From assembly GCA_017889675.1 (NCBI GenBank), contig JAGGAA010000006.1, forward strand, positions 1-40,650: a stretch of 40,650 bases of DNA, read 5' to 3'. The notes beneath the pieces were generated by a model. The model was given only the letters and a program-made list of their open reading frames with translations, had not been told where the DNA came from and searched no databases. A program made the position numbers and the translations under genes. Source of the DNA: Bacillota bacterium. GTDB lineage: Bacteria > Bacillota > Negativicutes > Sporomusales > Sporomusaceae. Position 1 is the first letter of the stretch. Each line of letters starts with the position of its first letter. Below, in pieces: positions 21,909-31,119 of the stretch.

Positions 21909-22262
21909 ATGGGACAACTGCGGGTAGAAAAAGTGCAGGAATTTATTAAACAAGAAATTAGTAAAATCATTCTGACTGAACTAAAAGATCCACGCATTGG
22001 TTTTGTTACAGTAACCCGTGTAGAGGCTACTGGTGATTTGCGAAGTGCCAAAGTATATGTCAGCCTTATGGGAAATGATGATCAAAAGACAGAGACTTGG
22101 GCCGGATTAACTAAAGCCTTGGGATATATGCGTGCGGAGATTGGCAAACGAATTAGAATGAGATGTACTCCCGAACTGTCATTGCATCTTGATGAAACCT
22201 TGGAATATAGTGCACGTATTCAGGAACTGATTTTAAAAATCAAGCAGGAAGAAGGCAAATAG
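21909..22262 (+). CDS. rbfA: Ribosome-binding factor A
   Basis: VQEFIKQEISKIILTELKDPRIGFVTVTRVEATGDLRSAKVYVS. Confidence 0.96.
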   Translation: MGQLRVEKVQEFIKQEISKIILTELKDPRIGFVTVTRVEATGDLRSAKVYVSLMGNDDQKTETWAGLTKALGYMRAEIGKRIRMRCTPELSLHLDETLEYSARIQELILKIKQEEGK

Positions 22263-22269
22263 TAACAGT

Positions 22270-23259
22270 ATGGAAGTGTCTATTAAACACAGCGCCAAGC
22301 TGTTAAGTAAGGCTAATCATATCGTACTCACTGCCCATATCCATCCTGATGGCGATGCGTTAGGATCATTGCTTGCTCTGTATGCTTATTTATCAGCCCA
22401 AGGAAAACAGGTCAAAATGCTACTTGATGATGAAGTTCCTCGCGCTTTTAAATTTCTTGCTGATTGGGATAAAATAGAAAAACCTCAAGATACAGTAGCT
22501 GAGGCCGATTTGTTGGTAGTGCTTGATTCAAGTGATGTAGAGCGGATTGGTAAAGTCAAGGATGTTGTTACAGCGCCTATCCTTAATATTGATCATCATA
22601 TATCAAATTGTAAGTTTGCTGAGTATTGGTATATAGACAGTCAAGTAGCGGCAACAGGAGAATTGATTTTCAAACTTCTAAAAGAAATGAATGCAGCTAT
22701 CACAAGCAGTATGGCTGCGGCATTATTTACAGCAATTGCAACTGACTGCGGTTTTTTTCGCTATGCCAATACGTCAGCAGAAACGCTTAAACTTGCGTCA
22801 GAACTAGTGGCCTTGGGTGCTAAACCCAATATTATTTCTGAATCGCTTGATACTAAGCCTCGGTCTGTTATTGAGGTATTACCCAAAGTACTTGAAACAC
22901 TCGAAATCATTGAGTGTGGTCAAGCAGGACAAATAGCTGCATTAACATTAAGTCAAAAAATATTGTCTGATTTCAAAGACGATACAGAAGGCTTTATTAA
23001 CTATCCCCGCAATATTGAAGGCGTTGAAATTGCCATTATGTTTAAAGAAGCTGATACTCACAGTGTTAGAGTTAGCTTACGTTCAAAAATGGTAGATGTC
23101 AGTCAGCTTGCACTTGCCTTCGGCGGCGGCGGTCATGCCCGAGCGGCAGGCTGCACAGTGACAGAACCGCTTGCTAAGGCTAAAACTTTGATTATAGACG
23201 CGGCCAAACAGCTGTTAGTTAAAGGGTTGGGAGTCAATGATGCAAAGCGGGATAATTAA
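22270..23259 (+). CDS. nrnA: DHH/DHHA1 family oligoribonuclease / pAp phosphatase
   Basis: HIHPDGDALGSLLAL, DSSD, NIDHHISN and C-terminal GGGGHARAAGC. Confidence 0.92.
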   Translation: MEVSIKHSAKLLSKANHIVLTAHIHPDGDALGSLLALYAYLSAQGKQVKMLLDDEVPRAFKFLADWDKIEKPQDTVAEADLLVVLDSSDVERIGKVKDVVTAPILNIDHHISNCKFAEYWYIDSQVAATGELIFKLLKEMNAAITSSMAAALFTAIATDCGFFRYANTSAETLKLASELVALGAKPNIISESLDTKPRSVIEVLPKVLETLEIIECGQAGQIAALTLSQKILSDFKDDTEGFINYPRNIEGVEIAIMFKEADTHSVRVSLRSKMVDVSQLALAFGGGGHARAAGCTVTEPLAKAKTLIIDAAKQLLVKGLGVNDAKRDN

Positions 23260-24121
23260 TGTACTAAAACCACCAGGCATGACATCACATGATGTCGTGT
23301 CATATATTCGGCGGTTATATAGCATAAAACGTGTTGGGCATGCAGGTACATTGGATCCTGCAGCAGCGGGTGTATTACCCGTGTTTATTGGCAATGCAAC
23401 AAGGCTTGTTGAATACTTGGCCGACGCAGATAAAAGTTATCGGGCTGAGCTTACGTTTGGTTTTGAAACAGATACTGGTGATGATACCGGAAAAATTAGT
23501 AATAGTCGCCCGTATATCCGGCCCAAGCCGAGTGAGATTGAGGCTGCATTGGCGTCCTTTATCGGTGTCAATGAACAAATCCCGCCTATGTATTCTGCTA
23601 TAAAAATTGACGGCAAAAAGCTATATGAGCTAGCTAGGCAAGGTCAGGTTGTTGAACGAAAACCGCGTAAGATTGTAATCGATGCCATTTCACTTATAAC
23701 CGAAGGCGAAACAGGTATTGTGTTTGATGTAACCTGTTCTAAAGGGACATATATTAGGGTTCTATGTTCTGATATCGGCTATAGGTTGAATTGCTTAGCA
23801 GTAATGAGTTTTCTAGTCAGAACAAGAGTGGGACATTTTCATTTAGAAGAGTCTTTAACCCTTGAGGAAATTGCCGCTAATAAAGAACAGGCTGTTCAAA
23901 ATGCCGATAGTGTGCTGACTCATCTTCCCGCGATTGTGTTATCAGAGCTGGAATCCCAGGCTATAAAAAATGGGCGTAGTATTTGTTGTAGTCAAAGTGG
24001 TTCAGATTTAATCAAAATGTATGATCTGCACAACACATTCATTGGTATTGGTCGAGAAACATGTCAAATGGGAGGTCAGGCAACACTGACTCCAGTGAAA
24101 ATACTAAGTCCGGGCCTGTAA
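23237..24121 (+). CDS. truB: tRNA pseudouridine(55) synthase
   Basis: GIINVLKPPGMTSHDVVSYIRR...VGHAGTLDPAAAGVLPVFIGNATRLVEYL. Confidence 0.96.
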   Translation: MMQSGIINVLKPPGMTSHDVVSYIRRLYSIKRVGHAGTLDPAAAGVLPVFIGNATRLVEYLADADKSYRAELTFGFETDTGDDTGKISNSRPYIRPKPSEIEAALASFIGVNEQIPPMYSAIKIDGKKLYELARQGQVVERKPRKIVIDAISLITEGETGIVFDVTCSKGTYIRVLCSDIGYRLNCLAVMSFLVRTRVGHFHLEESLTLEEIAANKEQAVQNADSVLTHLPAIVLSELESQAIKNGRSICCSQSGSDLIKMYDLHNTFIGIGRETCQMGGQATLTPVKILSPGL

Positions 24122-24137
24122 CGGTCCGGATTCTTAC
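24109..24137 (+). terminator. Terminator-like hairpin overlapping truB stop codon
   Basis: TCCGGGCC-TGTAAC-GGTCCGGA followed by TTCTT (8-bp stem including one G-U). Confidence 0.5.
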
Positions 24138-24169
24138 ATAGACGTGTAATGAGGAGAAACAGAAAAAAC

Positions 24170-25090
24170 ATGAAAGTCTTTACCCAGATAGAGAACGTGA
24201 AGCACGATGCACCTGTCTATATGGCTTTAGGTACTTTTGATGGTATTCATATTGGACATCAGGCAATCATCGCGCGTACGCTGCAACAGGCAAAAAATAA
24301 AAATTGCTGTAGTGCTGTCTTTACATTTAGTAATCATCCGCTTAACGTGATTGACGCTGACCGCCGTCCACCACTCATTATAACTAATCACGAAAAGGTT
24401 AAGTTAATTGCAGAGTTGGGTGTGGACATGTTATTTAATGTTCCCTTTACAACAGAATTATTGCAGTTAACTCCTGAAAAATTTATTGAGAAATTAGTTA
24501 CTAACATGAATCTTCAACATGTTACTGTTGGTGCTAATTTCACATATGGATATCGGGGGACTGGCACGCCAGCGCTGTTAACAGCTGCCGGCGCGAAACA
24601 CGGGTTTACTGTTGATGTGGTAAGTATGATCGATGTGGAAGGGGTTATCGTAAGCAGTACAGTCATTAGGCAATTAGTTACAGATGGTGCTGTTAAGCAG
24701 GCCGCAAATTTGCTTGGGCGATCGATAACTATATCCGGAAAAGTTAGTAAAGGTGATCAACGCGGGCGAAAATTAGGTTTTCCTACAGCAAATTTGGCGA
24801 TTGTGCCAGGGCTTTTGGTACCCGCGGACGGGGTTTATGCTGTTTACATATATGATGAAACCGGCGCCAAGTTCAATGGGGTCGCCAATATTGGTAATAA
24901 TCCTACTTTTACTCGTCAAACTCACCGTATTGAGGTACATATATTGGATTTTGACCGCATTCTTTATGGGAAGCAGTTAAAAATACAATTTATCGATAGA
25001 ATTCGTGGCGAGATTGTTTTTGCTAATGTTGAGCAACTCAAAGAGCAAATGCAGGCAGATATTAAATTCTCTCGAAAACACTATTTTTAA
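24170..25090 (+). CDS. ribF: Bifunctional riboflavin kinase / FAD synthetase
   Basis: MALGTFDGIHIGHQAIIARTL...GRKLGFPTANL...GVANIGNNPTF. Start refined from 24149. Confidence 0.95.
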   Translation: MKVFTQIENVKHDAPVYMALGTFDGIHIGHQAIIARTLQQAKNKNCCSAVFTFSNHPLNVIDADRRPPLIITNHEKVKLIAELGVDMLFNVPFTTELLQLTPEKFIEKLVTNMNLQHVTVGANFTYGYRGTGTPALLTAAGAKHGFTVDVVSMIDVEGVIVSSTVIRQLVTDGAVKQAANLLGRSITISGKVSKGDQRGRKLGFPTANLAIVPGLLVPADGVYAVYIYDETGAKFNGVANIGNNPTFTRQTHRIEVHILDFDRILYGKQLKIQFIDRIRGEIVFANVEQLKEQMQADIKFSRKHYF

Positions 25091-25101
25091 TTTTTCTGTG
25101 G

Positions 25102-25130
25102 TTTACATACTTTATATTTTATGATAAAAT
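25102..25130 (+). promoter_or_regulatory. Predicted promoter for rpsO
   Basis: TTTACA (25102-25107), 17-bp spacer, TAAAAT (25125-25130). Confidence 0.6.
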
Positions 25131-25233
25131 ATCATTTAGTGAGTAAATCACATTATTAACCGTAGCGAGGATAATCGAGTCTCCGGCGATGTCTTGGCTA
25201 ATGGGGATAGACAAGAAAAAGGAGGTGAACCAC

Positions 25234-25500
25234 GTGTTGACACCTGAAAGAAAACAAATGCTTATTGAACAATTCCGCGTACATGTAAGTGATACTGGAT
25301 CTCCTGAAGTTCAGATTGCGATTCTTACTGAACGTATTAATTACTTGACTGAACATTTGAGAGAACACAAAAAAGATCATCACTCTCGTCGCGGCCTGCT
25401 AAAAATGGTTGGTCAGCGCAGAGGTCTCTTGAATTATCTGCGTGAAAGCGATATTGAACGTTATCGTTCAATCTTGGAAAAACTTAACTTGCGGAAATAA
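25234..25500 (+). CDS. rpsO: 30S ribosomal protein S15
   Basis: [71 protein letters not shown] start after AAAGGAGGTG. Confidence 0.97.
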   Translation: MLTPERKQMLIEQFRVHVSDTGSPEVQIAILTERINYLTEHLREHKKDHHSRRGLLKMVGQRRGLLNYLRESDIERYRSILEKLNLRK

Positions 25501-25502
25501 GT

Positions 25503-25532
25503 AAAAAGCGGATTTTCCGCTTTTTATTTTTT
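25503..25532 (+). terminator. Intrinsic terminator after rpsO
   Basis: AAAAGCGGA-TTT-TCCGCTTTTT. Confidence 0.88.
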
Positions 25533-25633
25533 TCCTAGGTTAAAGAAAATAAAAAAGGGAATAATAAGAAAAATGTCGAACAGTTAATCTTTGCTAAAAG
25601 AAAAGGGGCATATACAGAGGAGGAAAATATAAT

Positions 25634-27745
25634 ATGGAAACATTCCAGATGGAACTAGGCGGCCGGACCTTGATTATTGAATCAGGTAAAATGGCGAAAC
25701 AAGCTAGTGGTGCAGTGTTGGTACGTTATGGCGATACTGCAGTTCTGGTAGCGGCAACTCAATCAGCTGAACCGAGACCAGGTATTGATTTTTTTCCGTT
25801 AACAGTTGATTATGAAGAACGCTTATATTCGGTAGGTAAAATTCCAGGTGGCTTTATTAAGCGGGAAGGGCGTCCAAGTGAAGCTTCTATTTTAGCTAGT
25901 CGTTTAATTGATCGACCGCTTCGACCACTATTTGCCGATGGATTGCGTAATGATGTGCACGTAGTAGCTACTGTAATGTCAGTGGATCAAAATAACCCGC
26001 CTGATATTGCAGCTATGATTGGTGCATCTTGTGCTTTAAGTATTTCTGACATTATCTTTAACGGGCCTGTTGGTGGCGTTCGTGTTGGCCTGATCGACAA
26101 TCAATTTATTTTGAATCCTACGATAGAGCAGCAAGAAAAAAGTGATCTTAACTTAGCAGTAGCAGGCACAAAAGATGCTATCATGATGGTTGAAGCAGGA
26201 GCAAATGAATTATCTGAAGAAACTATGCTTAAGGCTATTTTATTTGGTCATGAAGCAATAAAAGAGATAGTGGCTTTTCAGGAGACCATTGTTGCCAAGG
26301 TTGGCAAGCCCAAAATGGAAAAAGCAATTTATGAGGTTCCGACCGAAATAGATGTGGCTATGCGTGAGTACATAACCGAACAGTTAAAAATCGCTGTAGC
26401 TAATGCGGACAAACATATGCGCGAGGAAAATATTAAACAGGTTAAAATGGAAGCTACCGAGCATTTCTTGTCAATTTATCCTGAGAATGCCAAAGATATT
26501 AGCAATATGTTCCAAAAGATTCTCAAAGAGATTGTACGGAAAATGATTACAGTAGATAAAATTCGTCCTGATGGCCGTCAGATTGACGAAGTACGTCCTA
26601 TTACCTGTGAAGTTGGTCTGTTAGCACGTACTCATGGTTCAGGGCTGTTTACCCGTGGCCAAACGCAAGTGTTTACTATCACTACGTTAGGAGCTATTGG
26701 CGACGAACAGATTCTTGATGGACTTGGGGTTGAGGAGTCCAAACGCTATATGCATCATTATAATTTCCCGTCCTTTAGTGTTGGTGAGACCAGACCTTCA
26801 CGTGGCCCTGGACGCCGCGAGATCGGTCATGGCGCATTAGCTGAGCGGGCGCTACTGCCTGTTATCCCTTCAGAAATGGAATTTCCGTATACTCTCCGTT
26901 TAGTATCAGAAGTATTGGAGTCCAATGGCTCATCTTCTATGGGCAGTGTATGCGGCAGTACATTATCCTTAATGGATGCAGGTGTTCCAATTAAAGCGCC
27001 GGTATCTGGTGTTGCCATGGGCTTAGTTAAAGATGGCAGCAATTACACAATCTTGACTGACATTCAAGGCATGGAAGATGCGCTTGGTGATATGGACTTT
27101 AAAGTGGCTGGTACCACTAAAGGCGTAACTGCTATGCAGATGGATATGAAAATATCGGGGATTACTGAACAAATTTTTAAAGACGCGCTGGCACAGGCTA
27201 AACGTGGCCGTATGCATATACTAGGTAAGATGCTTGAGGCGATCAAGGAACCCAGAGCAGAACTTTCGCCGTTTGCGCCACGCATTATTACCATGGAAAT
27301 TGATCCAGATAAAATCCGCGATGTTATTGGACCAGGTGGCAAGACGATTAAAAAAATTATTGAAGAAACAGGCGTTAGCATTGATATTGAAGATGATGGC
27401 AAAGTGTTCATTGCAGCTGTTGACGTTGAGGCTGGCCAAAAAGCAGTAAAAATCATTGAATCCTTAGTGCGTAGTGTGGAAATTGGCACCACGTACACTG
27501 GTAAAGTCACTCGTTTAATGAATTTTGGGGCATTTGTCGAAATTCTCCCTGGCAAGGAAGGTCTTGTGCACATTTCGCAGCTTGCGCTTGAACGTATTGC
27601 CAAAGTGGAAGATGTTGTTAAAGTCGGCGATGAAATTATGGTCAAAGTGACCGAAGTTGACCGCCAAGGACGTATTAATTTGTCTCGTAAGGAATTGTTG
27701 AAGGCAGAACAAAAGGAGAGTCAGCCTGAAGATGCTGCAAAATAG
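25634..27745 (+). CDS. pnp: Polyribonucleotide nucleotidyltransferase
   Basis: Two RNase PH domains, KH ([31 protein letters not shown]) and S1 ([33 protein letters not shown]). Confidence 0.98.
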   Translation: METFQMELGGRTLIIESGKMAKQASGAVLVRYGDTAVLVAATQSAEPRPGIDFFPLTVDYEERLYSVGKIPGGFIKREGRPSEASILASRLIDRPLRPLFADGLRNDVHVVATVMSVDQNNPPDIAAMIGASCALSISDIIFNGPVGGVRVGLIDNQFILNPTIEQQEKSDLNLAVAGTKDAIMMVEAGANELSEETMLKAILFGHEAIKEIVAFQETIVAKVGKPKMEKAIYEVPTEIDVAMREYITEQLKIAVANADKHMREENIKQVKMEATEHFLSIYPENAKDISNMFQKILKEIVRKMITVDKIRPDGRQIDEVRPITCEVGLLARTHGSGLFTRGQTQVFTITTLGAIGDEQILDGLGVEESKRYMHHYNFPSFSVGETRPSRGPGRREIGHGALAERALLPVIPSEMEFPYTLRLVSEVLESNGSSSMGSVCGSTLSLMDAGVPIKAPVSGVAMGLVKDGSNYTILTDIQGMEDALGDMDFKVAGTTKGVTAMQMDMKISGITEQIFKDALAQAKRGRMHILGKMLEAIKEPRAELSPFAPRIITMEIDPDKIRDVIGPGGKTIKKIIEETGVSIDIEDDGKVFIAAVDVEAGQKAVKIIESLVRSVEIGTTYTGKVTRLMNFGAFVEILPGKEGLVHISQLALERIAKVEDVVKVGDEIMVKVTEVDRQGRINLSRKELLKAEQKESQPEDAAK

Positions 27746-27759
27746 CAGATAATCAGTTG

Positions 27760-27788
27760 GACTTGGCAATAAGCCAAGTCTTTTATTT
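27760..27788 (+). terminator. Intrinsic terminator after pnp
   Basis: GACTTGG-caataag-CCAAGTC-TTTTATTTT. Confidence 0.85.
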
Positions 27789-27858
27789 TGCTCATAAAAT
27801 ACAGGCAGTAGTAATACACTGTATTACTACGCAAGCGTTGTGAGCAGGAGTTGATTAG

Positions 27859-28581
27859 ATGCAGTGTAAAGTGGTGATGGTAGGTAAAGTTCGTTCTTGG
27901 TATGTGTATTTTACTGTTGGTGTTTTTATGGTAGTTGCTATGTTATCAGGAAATATCCAACCACTTTTACACACTATGCAGGTAGGTACTGTACCGCCGC
28001 CGGTATTTCAAGGCAATCCAGCTCAGCCCCAAATTGCTTTGGCCTGCAATGTGTTTTGGGGGGAGGAGTATCTCCCGGATATGCTGAAAACACTTGACGA
28101 GAATAATATTCATATTACGTTCTTTATTGGTGGCAGCTGGGCCAATAAATATCCGGAAGTACTTAAAGATTTGGCAAATCGAGGCCATGAACTTGGAAAC
28201 CATACTTATACTCATCCTCATCCTAATAACTTGAGTAAAGAAAAAAACAAAGAGCAGATAATAAAAACAGAGGAGCTTGTGGCTAGCATTACAGGAATAA
28301 AAACAAACTTATATGCACCGCCCTATGGTGAATACAACAATACGGTATTGTTAGCTGCACAAGAAATCGATTATACTACCATTATGTGGAGTATTGATAC
28401 TATTGATTGGAAGCGTCCACCACCCGAAGTTATCAAAGAACGTGTCTTAAAAAAACTCCACAATGGTGCTATTATATTGATGCATCCGACAGCACCAACT
28501 GCGCAGGCTCTACCAGGATTGATCGAAGAAATAAAGAAGCGGGGATATACCATAACAACAGTATCTGATATACTAAAATAG
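27859..28581 (+). CDS. Polysaccharide deacetylase (NodB) family protein, YlxY-like
   Basis: TM anchor then NodB fold: NNIHITFFIGGSWANKYPEVLKDLANRGHELGNHTYTHPH...YAPPYGEYN...MWSIDTIDW; downstream of pnp as ylxY in B. subtilis. Confidence 0.88.
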   Translation: MQCKVVMVGKVRSWYVYFTVGVFMVVAMLSGNIQPLLHTMQVGTVPPPVFQGNPAQPQIALACNVFWGEEYLPDMLKTLDENNIHITFFIGGSWANKYPEVLKDLANRGHELGNHTYTHPHPNNLSKEKNKEQIIKTEELVASITGIKTNLYAPPYGEYNNTVLLAAQEIDYTTIMWSIDTIDWKRPPPEVIKERVLKKLHNGAIILMHPTAPTAQALPGLIEEIKKRGYTITTVSDILK

Positions 28582-28588
28582 AATAAAT

Positions 28589-28613
28589 AGGCAGGCGAAA
28601 GCCTGCTTTTTTT
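28589..28613 (+). terminator. Intrinsic terminator
   Basis: GCAGGC-GAAA-GCCTGC-TTTTTTT. Confidence 0.9.
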
Positions 28614-28696
28614 ATTGCTTAAAATATAAAGTTATGATAGTATTATGTTTACATAAGATATGAAATTTGAATTATGGTTATTCATAGTTAAGTTAT

Positions 28697-28742
28697 TGGA
28701 CTTTAACTTTGGCCAAAGGCCCGGCGTAAGCCGTGCTTTTTT
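28697..28742 (+). repeat. Dispersed structured element, copy 3 (divergent 5' half, upstream of GH18 gene)
   Basis: TTGGCCAAAGGCCCGGCGTAAGCCGTGCTTTTTT shares GCC-AAAGGC-CGGCGNAAGC-GTG-Tn with the copies at 4070 and 30933. Confidence 0.6.
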
Positions 28743-28762
28743 AATGGAATGGAGGCTGCCAT

Positions 28763-30001
28763 ATGAACAAGTACAAGAAGTTACTATCTTGGGGAGTAAT
28801 GTTGGTTTTTATGATGACTATTATGTTGTCTGTTACCCCTGCATATGCTTTTTCGGTAGCTGATTTATTAGGACAAGCTACTACTGCTAATGACTCTAGT
28901 GTGTCGAATGGAATGAGTACAGGTAAAGGTATGTTAGATGTTTTTCTTGGTCTGTTGCTAGGCAATTTGTTGGGTAATGGCTTTAACAATTCAACAGGTG
29001 GGGCGACGAAAGATAACCCTACTAGTGGATTAGTTAGTGCATCAGCGAAAGAATTTGTGGGCTTTTATGCCGAATGGTGGGGAGCCGATACTTCTTCCTA
29101 TAACTCGATGGTAAAAAATACTGATGTAATTAAAACAATTGCCCCATTTTGGGCCACAATGCAGGCTGATGGCACAGTAGTTGACCGCGGCGGCAATGAC
29201 CATGCTGCAGTGGTTAAAACTGCTCAGCAGAAGGATATGACAGTATTGCTGCTAGTTAATAATGCCAAACAAGATAACAACACTACTGCGCCAGTTCATA
29301 CCGTACTGGCAAATCCGGTACTTAGGACTAAAGCGATTGACAATTTTGAGGCATATATCAAGAAGTATAATCTTGATGGAATCAATGTTGACTTTGAAAT
29401 GGTGCCTGCTGAGGATCGCGATAACCTGACAGCATTTATGCGGGAGCTTTCTGCTCGTCTCAAACCACAAGGCTTGCTTGTGACAATTGATGTTTTTCCT
29501 AAACAAAATGAAAATAATGATGTGGCAGCTGCCTATGACTATGCAGAGCTGGCTAACTATGCTGACAAGATTATGATTATGGCTTATGACAATCATGGCA
29601 TGTGGAGTGGGCCAGGCCCGATTGCGGATATTGGTTGGGTAGAAAACAGCCTAAAATATGCGCTCAAGTTTATTCCTAAGAATAAATTATACCTTGGGAT
29701 TGCGGCCTATGGTTATGATTGGTCAGCCCAAGGCACACAGTCGCTAGAGTATAAGGCGATAATGGATTTATCTCAGCGTTATGGACAAGCAGTACAATGG
29801 GATGATGCATCGAAATCTCCGTATTTTAGTTACACTGCTGCTGATGGTATTGCGCATACAGTTTGGTTTGAAAATGGCGAAAGTTTAAAACATAAGCTGG
29901 CGCTTATTACCAAATATGACATTGCTGGTGCAGCTATGTGGAAGCTTGGCGAAGAAGATCCCGACGTTTGGCCAGTTCTACGGGAACTATTTCACAAGTG
30001 A
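28763..30001 (+). CDS. Exported glycoside hydrolase family 18 protein
   Basis: Signal peptide; FVGFYAEWWG...; catalytic DGINVDFE (DxxDxDxE-type); KIMIMAYDNHGMWSGPGPIA. Confidence 0.9.
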   Translation: MNKYKKLLSWGVMLVFMMTIMLSVTPAYAFSVADLLGQATTANDSSVSNGMSTGKGMLDVFLGLLLGNLLGNGFNNSTGGATKDNPTSGLVSASAKEFVGFYAEWWGADTSSYNSMVKNTDVIKTIAPFWATMQADGTVVDRGGNDHAAVVKTAQQKDMTVLLLVNNAKQDNNTTAPVHTVLANPVLRTKAIDNFEAYIKKYNLDGINVDFEMVPAEDRDNLTAFMRELSARLKPQGLLVTIDVFPKQNENNDVAAAYDYAELANYADKIMIMAYDNHGMWSGPGPIADIGWVENSLKYALKFIPKNKLYLGIAAYGYDWSAQGTQSLEYKAIMDLSQRYGQAVQWDDASKSPYFSYTAADGIAHTVWFENGESLKHKLALITKYDIAGAAMWKLGEEDPDVWPVLRELFHK

Positions 30002-30028
30002 TTTCAAATAAAACCACACAGGAGGTTT

Positions 30029-30919
30029 ATGGTGGATAGTAAAAAAATATTGATAGTAACGATGCTTTTGGTTTTAGTATTTAATATAGCAGGCCCGATA
30101 CAAGTAAGCCATGCCGCAGCGTTGGACAGTGTTATTGGTACGCTGGCAGCTTCCACTGTTTCATCTACAAATAGTGGAGCTAGTGGTGGGTCAGATGTAT
30201 TTAGCAAGCTGTTTAGTTTATTATTTGATAAAATACTTGGACCCATATTGAATATTTTCGGCGGTGGCAAAGCAGCAACAATCCTACCGGAAAATCCAGT
30301 AAAAGTGACACCACTGCCTCCCGGTGATGGGACTACGGGTGTTGTAGACAGCGGTGTATTACGTGGGAAAGTTGTTGTTGTTGACCCTGGTCATGGCGGC
30401 AGTAATCCAGGTGCTGTGGCTAATAGCACTAGAGAAACAGATAATAATTTAGCGGTTAGTCTCAAACTTCGGGATAAGCTGACTAAAGCCGGAGCAAGAG
30501 TAATCATGACAAGGGACAGTGACCGTACAGTTGCGCCTGAAGGTAGTTCCTTAGGGCAGGAGTTAGCAGCACGTGTGAATATCGCTGAAGCGAACAATGC
30601 AGATATTTTTGTCAGTGTCCATTCTAATTCCAATCCCGACCCATCCATATATGGAACTATGACTTTTTATCCGAGTGGCAAATCATCTAAATTAGCACTT
30701 GAGGTTCAAAACAGTATTATTAGAGAAACAGGAGCTGTAGATAAAGGTACTTCCTCAGCAACTTTCTATGTGCTGCGCAATACTTCCATGCCGAGTATTT
30801 TGGTCGAAATGGGCTTTGTGACCAACGCAAGCGAAGCCAGTAGGTTACAGGAAGATAATTATCGGAATAAAATAGCCCAGGGTATTTTTAACGGAGTAGT
30901 AAAATACTTTAACAACTAG
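30029..30919 (+). CDS. N-acetylmuramoyl-L-alanine amidase (Amidase_3, CwlD-like)
   Basis: VVVDPGHGGSNPGAV...ETDNNLAVSLKLRDKL...SVHSNSNPDPS...ILVEMGFVTNASEASRL. Confidence 0.92.
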   Translation: MVDSKKILIVTMLLVLVFNIAGPIQVSHAAALDSVIGTLAASTVSSTNSGASGGSDVFSKLFSLLFDKILGPILNIFGGGKAATILPENPVKVTPLPPGDGTTGVVDSGVLRGKVVVVDPGHGGSNPGAVANSTRETDNNLAVSLKLRDKLTKAGARVIMTRDSDRTVAPEGSSLGQELAARVNIAEANNADIFVSVHSNSNPDPSIYGTMTFYPSGKSSKLALEVQNSIIRETGAVDKGTSSATFYVLRNTSMPSILVEMGFVTNASEASRLQEDNYRNKIAQGIFNGVVKYFNN

Positions 30920-30932
30920 TATCTTAAAAGCA

Positions 30933-30993
30933 GGATAAGGGCAACACAGCTTGCGTTGTCGCCAAAGGCTCGGCGCAAGCTGTGTTTTCTTTA
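30933..30993 (+). repeat. Dispersed structured element, copy 2 (between amidase and M16 peptidase)
   Basis: GGATAAGGGCAACACAGCTTGCGTTGTCGCCAAAGGCTCGGCGCAAGCTGTGTTTTCTTT; ACACAGCTTGCG/CGCAAGCTGTGT is a perfect 12-bp inverted repeat followed by a T-rich tract. Confidence 0.8.
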
Positions 30994-31119
30994 TTAGCAA
31001 ATTTAGGTATAATAAGGATTATACTATATTGGAAAATTATTTTTTTGAAACGTATACCAATAAGAACAATTTGCAGTAAAATAGGAAGGTGTCATTTTTG
31101 TTCAATGATAAGGAGATTT

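Noticed and set aside
27064-27645. 193-aa minus-strand ORF opposite pnp
   Set aside because: Lies fully antisense to the strongly conserved 3' part of pnp; low-complexity Ser/Ile/Pro composition typical of shadow ORFs; no RBS considered convincing.
30982-31119. N-terminal extension of the M16 peptidase ORF from 30982
   Set aside because: Starts inside the structured element, hydrophobic/basic translation unlike family members; a good RBS (AAGGAG) precedes ATG 31120.
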